Assembly: GCA_003290165.1 (NCBI GenBank)
Contig: QNQO01005820.1
Span: 57,795 to 121,794, forward strand
DNA: 64,000 nt
Direction: 5' to 3'
From: Berberis thunbergii
Taxonomy: Eukaryota; Streptophyta; Magnoliopsida; Ranunculales; Berberidaceae
Below the pieces are notes generated by a model. That model was not told the DNA's origin. It did no database searches and worked only from the letters and a program-made list of their open reading frames with translations. Positions within the stretch are counted from its first letter, which is position 1. Each line of letters begins with the position of its first letter. Positions 58,989 through 64,000 of the stretch are shown piece by piece. The position numbers were made by a program, and so were the translations under genes.

Positions 58989-60570
58989 TCATTTTGGATC
59001 ACTTTTGTAAAGTATCACCACAGTCTTGTATTTGAAGCATAAGGAAAGTCTGATATCTGTTGCAGGGTTCAATGATCCATGACAAGCGCAAGAGAATTGA
59101 TGGATATGATCTACAACCTCTAATGCTATCGCAATGACATTCCTTTCCCAATCACAAACTTTGTATCTCCTTGACACTGAAGGAACAGGATTGCTTGGAG
59201 AAGGAAACCTCGCAACACCTTGAGAAGATGATGGTACATGGAGATGGTGGTAATGGAGATGAGGTAATGAAGATGGTGGTAATGGAGATGGTAATGGATT
59301 ATCTGGTTGCCTTGTCGATTGTGCACCGGATGACGGTGTATCTTCAGTTCTTTGAACAACTCCTTGTATTCCCTCACTTGTTGATGGTCTTACATAAGTT
59401 CCACTTTCAAGTCTCTCTCGTATCCATCTAACATTTTCTTCCAATCTTTCATATTTTTCTTCCCTTTTTTTGGCTTCCAATGTTTTTTCCAATAGCAATG
59501 AACGAGCGGGAAGTGCAGCATCATACTTCCTTTTAGAGACAGTGGTTCCAACACAACAGTACGTCCCCTCGCTTCTTGGCCAAACACTTGGCTTAGAGGA
59601 TCATCATCAATAGTGAGGTCAATGTTACCCTGAGTTGAAGATTCTTGCAATGCAGCTTTTTTTGCTTTAACTTGTTCCTTCAAAAAATGAAAAAATAAAA
59701 TAAATCAGGACACAAATAATATTCAAAACTACAAAGTAAATTAAGAATTGGGTATAAAAGACATCATTGGGCACATACCATATATTGTTCAGAACCATGC
59801 GTAGGTTTTCCATCCTTTCCCGTGTGACAAGCAATCCATATGTTAGTGCGTGTGACTGGTTCCCCATCAGGGTTCTTCTCAACCTATATACTTGAAAGAT
59901 TAGTCTCAGCCTATAAAGTTAAATGGTATATATATTGTACTAGTAGCTAGAAACTCAATTACCATTTCATACTCTACTTCTGCAGCACTCTTTTGGCCAC
60001 CCCCCCATACATACTTTGAAGCCTTTTTGTTTTTTGCATTTTGGTCTCTAATTGCCTTCGCTTCAGGGGTGCTCTCATAGCGAACAAACTCCTTCCAATC
60101 CTCCTCTCTTACACCATTTGGAACATGCTTCTCTTGTTCCTCAATGGTAGGATACTTATCCAAATAATTCTTCCTAAGATGTGCCTTGAACCTTCTATAA
60201 TATTCAGGCATTTTCAAATGCACACTTTTTTCACATAATTTGGAATGTCGTATTCACGCTGCAAATAAGCCATTGAGATATAAGTTGAAAATAAAATAAG
60301 ACATTATGAAAATCAATGATGTAAAATCTCACCTTGAGGCCATTCCACACATCCTCTTTGTAGTTGTCAGTAACATGGTGCCAACCCTTGAATTTGATGG
60401 GCACAAGGGTTTCAACAAGTTTTCCAATGTTTTTTTGAATTGAAATTTCTAGCACCAGGTCCAACTGCTAAACCGTGGAGGTTGAACTGTATGGTCTGTT
60501 TAACTTCAATGTCATCATTTGTAGATCTGGTGACATCAATGGTGGAGAGATTGCCGCGAGTACTATCCAT
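58989..60570 (-). pseudogene. CACTA second ORF (Transposase_24-like), frameshifted
   Basis: From the ATG at 60570 the - strand reads STIDVTRSTNDDIEVK, then IGKLVETLVPIKFKGWHHV. Later exons contain REYDIPNYV, MPEYYRRFKAHLRKNYL, WKEFVRYESTPEAKAIRDQN, TNIWIACHTGKDGKP and a C-terminal coiled coil (EKTLEAKKREEKYERLEENV) followed by a proline-rich tail. This is the second plant CACTA protein, annotated as Ptta/En/Spm transposase (Transposase_24), thought to bind element ends. Frameshifts lie near 60435 and 60235, both in A runs. Confidence 0.8.
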
Positions 60571-60850
60571 CTCTATCAATGACATTATAGATATTAACCA
60601 TTATCAAACAAAAAGAAATAAGAATCAACTATATACACCACATTTATAGATAATTTCCTTCCACAACATATCACCACAAATAGATTTTTATAAAGCATTG
60701 GAAAAGCCAATCTGAATACATAGCTACAAAGCTTCCCTTTCCCAACTCAAAAGTCTAAATAAGAAACAAAGACAAAATATTTGGTCTCAACCAAAGAGGA
60801 TGACTAAAATAGCATTAGAAATGCATCAAAAAATATTGTAGCATAGTCAA

Positions 60851-61438
60851 TTAAAATTCCAGTAAGCTCTTCAGGTTGGGGTTGTCTTTCAAGATGCTTT
60901 GATACACAGTGGGAATTTCCTTTTTATCGACATTAGTGTTCAAGCCTCTTTGAGTATGTAGAACTACATGCCACCCGTCATTTGATTGATCTTTCGAATA
61001 AAATACTCCACTTGCTTCTTGAGCTAAAATGAATGGATCCTCTTCCACCTTTCTTTTGTCTTTTAGCTTCGACAAGTTTACCATCTCATGGTTCCAAATT
61101 GGGTCCACCTTATATGCATTTTTCTTATCTTCCACTTTGACCCAATCACAATAGAAGACAGTTTCTTTGAAATCAATGTAGTCTAGCACCAGTATGTCTC
61201 TAACAACTCCATACCATTTGACTAGTTGGTCCTTTGGCCTCTTATCTTTCTTACTAGCAACAAAATGAGCAATGGCATCCATGGAGACACCACTATCTTG
61301 TGTCACCAAACATTCATCCAAAGAACTTGTCGCAAATGTGAAACCATTTACACAATATTTTGGATATCGAGTTGCCAAAAATTTTGGACCATTGGCTAAC
61401 CTCCAAAGTGTGGTATTTGTTTCCCCAGCCTTCTCCAA
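60851..61438 (-). pseudogene. TNP2 C-terminal region (DUF4216)
   Basis: A 195-residue open frame with VKWYGVVRDILVLDY, VFYCDWVKVED and EEDPFILAQEASGVFYSKDQ. This is the DUF4216 region that closes plant TNP2-like transposases. It follows the DUF4218 exons on the same strand. This part is open, but the gene upstream is frameshifted. Confidence 0.85.
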
Positions 61439-61707
61439 CTACATTGTAAAACAAATCATCTTAGAACTGAAATCTGAAAATAAAAAAATTATATATGTAT
61501 ATATATATGAATAAATACACATTATAATATACCTCATCACACAACCAAGGAATAAAATCTGTAGCTTTCTCAACATTTTTCCTTGACCCTTTTTTTTACT
61601 TTGTGTAGCCAACTCCATGCAATATTCATTGTATTTTCTGCACAAGTTACCATATTATCATAATTCTATATTTCTAGTTATAAAAAAAGACTAAAATATT
61701 ATATATC

Positions 61708-62674
61708 TTACTCTTCCCAATCACTCGAATCAGCAAGTGCATTGAAAACCCATCTTCGAGCTTGTTTAAATTGTACATTATTTAGCATATAGTTTCTTCC
61801 TTTATCCAATGGCTTTTCATCGGCATACTCATCATCTACATCAAGCCACTCCTCTTGACTGTGTTTGTGAGTTCCGAACCGTGGCTTTCTCATATACTCC
61901 ATGCAGTATGTAACAGATTCATCTACAAGGTATGATTCTGCTATTGATCCTTCCATGTATCTGAAATTTTTAGTATAGTCTTTGTATCGTTTCATTAACC
62001 TATCAATCATAAATAAAATGATAAATTAGTATATATATAATAAGATAACGTGATGACGTGCACTAAAATTAGAAAATTTATTTACCGCTCAAAGGGATAC
62101 ATCCATCGATATCGAACTGGACCACAAGCATCGCTTCCTCGGTTAGATGAGCCATGCAATGCACACTTATAACAAAGAATGAAGGCGGAAGCTCCTTTTC
62201 AAGGACACACATTGCCTCAATCACACCTTTGTGTGCCAACTGAAGATCTGTTTTGTTGATCACTTTAGCACATAAGATATTAAAGAATAAGCTAATTCTT
62301 TGAATAGCAATTCTTAAATCTTTATCCTTCTTGTCACGAAAAACATGTCTAAGCAAAACTGTAAGTAAATGTTGCATAATGACATGGTAATCATGTGACT
62401 TTAGTCCTCTTAGCTCCAGGGGATTGCCAAGAACGCAATTACTCAACTTGGATGAAAATCCACTCGGCAATTTCAACTCTTTTAGTGTATCCATAAATAC
62501 TTTTTTTTCTTTCTTGGTCAAGGCAAATGATGCTTTTGGCATTGAAGTTTTTCCCGTTTCATTGTCATGGCTCAACCAATATCTCTTATGAGTTCCCATG
62601 TCTTCCATATCTTTTCGAGCATTCTCACCATCCTTTGTTTTCTTAGAGACATTCAACAATATGTTCAATGACAT
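61708..62674 (-). pseudogene. TNP2 middle region (DUF4218)
   Basis: The frame at 62078-62674 includes LKSHDYHVIMQHLLTVLLRH and VISVHCMAHLTEEA. The frame at 61708-62010 continues with RLMKRYKDYTKNF, EGSIAESYLVDESVTYC and KHSQEEW. This is DUF4218 of TNP2-like proteins. The two parts are separated by what is probably an intron (about 62011-62077). Confidence 0.85.
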
Positions 62675-64000
62675 TCTTTTCAGTATGCATCACATCAATA
62701 TTATGTCGTAGCTCAACAAACTTCCAGTACGGCAAATCAAATAAAATGGACCTTCTAGACCACGGTGGCGCAATGTTATTGGTTGGTTCATCATTGACGT
62801 TATCATTATCAACCATATTCTTGCGCTTTTGCCCACTAACCCTACCTTGTGTAGAACTACCTTCCAAAATTTCCACTATCCTTCGTTCAACTTCTTCGCC
62901 AGATAACCGTTGTGGAGCACGACGATGTTCAACATCTTTGTTGAATCCCTTGTCATCTCTAAACTTGTGTTTTGTAGGTAAAAAACGTCGATGGCCTCTA
63001 TAGCATATCTTCCGACTGTTTGAAAGACGTTCAGATTCTACATCATCAACACAAATAGGGCATGCATTATAACCATGAACATTACAACCAGCTAGAGTCC
63101 CATAAGCAGGAAAGTCATGGATACCCCAAAACAACATTGCTTTCAACCGAAATTGCTTTTAGTACACACATCCCAAGTTGAAACACCATCTGCCCACAAT
63201 TCCTTCAACTCTTCTACTAATGGCTCCAGGTAAACATCAATATTCTTTCCGGGTGCTTTTGGCCCTGATATTAACAAGGTTAACAAACAAAACTCCTTTT
63301 TCATGCATAAAGAAGGTGGAAGATTCAAAGGTGCTATTATTACTGGCCAACAACTATAAGCATTACTTAGATTTCCACGTGGGTTAAAACCATCAGTCGA
63401 TATTGCAAGTCTCAAATTCCTACTATCAGAGGCAAACTCTGGCCATTTCATATTTGTTAAAGTCCATTGTGCTGAATCACATGGATGTCTCATCAAATTC
63501 CCATCTGAACAAGCATCCTTGTGCCAAGTCATTGCTTCACCAATCCACGGTATGCTAAAAAATCTTTTCAACCTTGGAATCAATGGAAAATACTTTACAA
63601 CCTTTTTAACTTCTTTCCTGTATACCTTGCCGGAGTCGTTCTCATCGACATCCACACAAACCTTATACCTACGCTCCCCACATTTTGGACAACCAACCAG
63701 ACCCTCATATTCTTTCCAATAGAGTATGCATCCATTGGCACATGCATGTATTGTCTTACATTCCATCCCCATATCTTTAATTGTGGTTTTCATGTTTGGG
63801 TAGTTATCTGGCAAATTACAATCATCCGGCAATAAGGTTTTTAGCCATTTTAACAACATCGTCACACTATTACCACTCCAACTAAAACGAGTCTTGAAAT
63901 TCTGCAATTCAATAATGGTGGACAACATGGTCTTATCCTTAGGACACCCTTTGTACAAAGGCACAGTCGCTTTTTCCTTATACTTTTGATACTTCTTGTA
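62643..64000 (-). pseudogene. TNP2 transposase core (Transposase_21), one-base frameshift
   Basis: The frame is open to the window edge (reading KKYQKYKEKATVPLYKGC) and includes CANGCILYWKEYEGLVGCPK, the zinc-binding entry, and LRLAISTDGFNPRGN, with the DGFNP motif of the catalytic core. At about 63147 the frame breaks: ...DVCTKSNF is followed in the next frame by LKAMLFWGIHDFPAYGTLAG and CPICVDD. One T is missing from a T run. The protein's N-terminus lies outside the window. Confidence 0.88.

Larger units (their letters stand above)
52986..64000 (-). mobile_element. CACTA (En/Spm) transposon with captured host gene pieces
   Basis: The end CACTACACCGAAAAC at 52986 is a CACTA terminus, preceded by TTG as the possible 3-bp target copy. 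Inside it come a 0.7-kb array of palindromic subterminal repeats, gene fragments (54434-57845), an ORF2 (58989-60570) and the TNP2 transposase (60851 to the window edge). Both transposase-type genes run on the - strand, so the visible terminus is the element's 3' end. The other terminus is beyond 64000. Frameshifts in both element genes suggest it cannot move by itself. Confidence 0.85.

Overview
The window looks like TE-dense nuclear DNA from a flowering plant, probably a eudicot. It has AT-rich, intron-bearing genes with GT-AG boundaries, plant-type LINE, Ty3/gypsy, hAT and CACTA elements, tRNA-like SINEs, and plant gene families (LEA-2, early nodulin-like phytocyanin, FAR1-related). I could not narrow the species. 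Only two intact host genes are visible, side by side on the + strand: a LEA-2/NHL membrane protein (7475-8050) and a GPI-type early nodulin-like phytocyanin with one intron (8926-9735).

Layout. 1-4559 is a LINE remnant (reverse transcriptase, zinc-binding region, RNase H). A 1391-bp hAT element with a perfect 8-bp target duplication splits its RNase H. 4565-5640 may be a solo LTR. 5767-6762 is a second hAT-type element. The two genes follow. From 11493 to 48745, on the - strand, lie the scattered exons of one decayed gene: a PDIL5-4-like protein (thioredoxin domain plus ERV41/ERV46-type ER-Golgi cargo-receptor domain). Twelve exons can be recognised. Most join in phase, but they carry three in-frame stops, two indels and a lost splice donor. 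The introns have grown to about 37 kb in total by taking in gypsy fragments, four LINE fragments, two SINEs, a non-coding LTR retrotransposon (26231-32892) that itself holds a hAT element, a MITE, two more hAT elements and many simple repeats.

Right-hand part. A broken FAR1-related fragment (50217-50716) and LTR-like sequence lead to the end of a CACTA (En/Spm) transposon at 52986. The CACTA element runs on the - strand to the window edge and beyond. It has a 0.7-kb array of palindromic subterminal repeats, a second ORF (58989-60570) and a TNP2 transposase (60851-64000), both frameshifted. Between array and transposase genes lie pieces of unrelated host genes with introns: four intact, phase-compatible exons of methylthioribose-1-phosphate isomerase, a WD40-repeat exon and an unrecognised exon.

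Theme. The most striking pattern is repeated gene capture by DNA transposons. One hAT element carries a SET-domain fragment, another the start of a CC-NBS-LRR resistance gene, a third probably the start of a terminal uridylyltransferase gene, and the CACTA element carries the isomerase and WD40 pieces. All functional statements rest on reading translations against remembered families; no database search was run.
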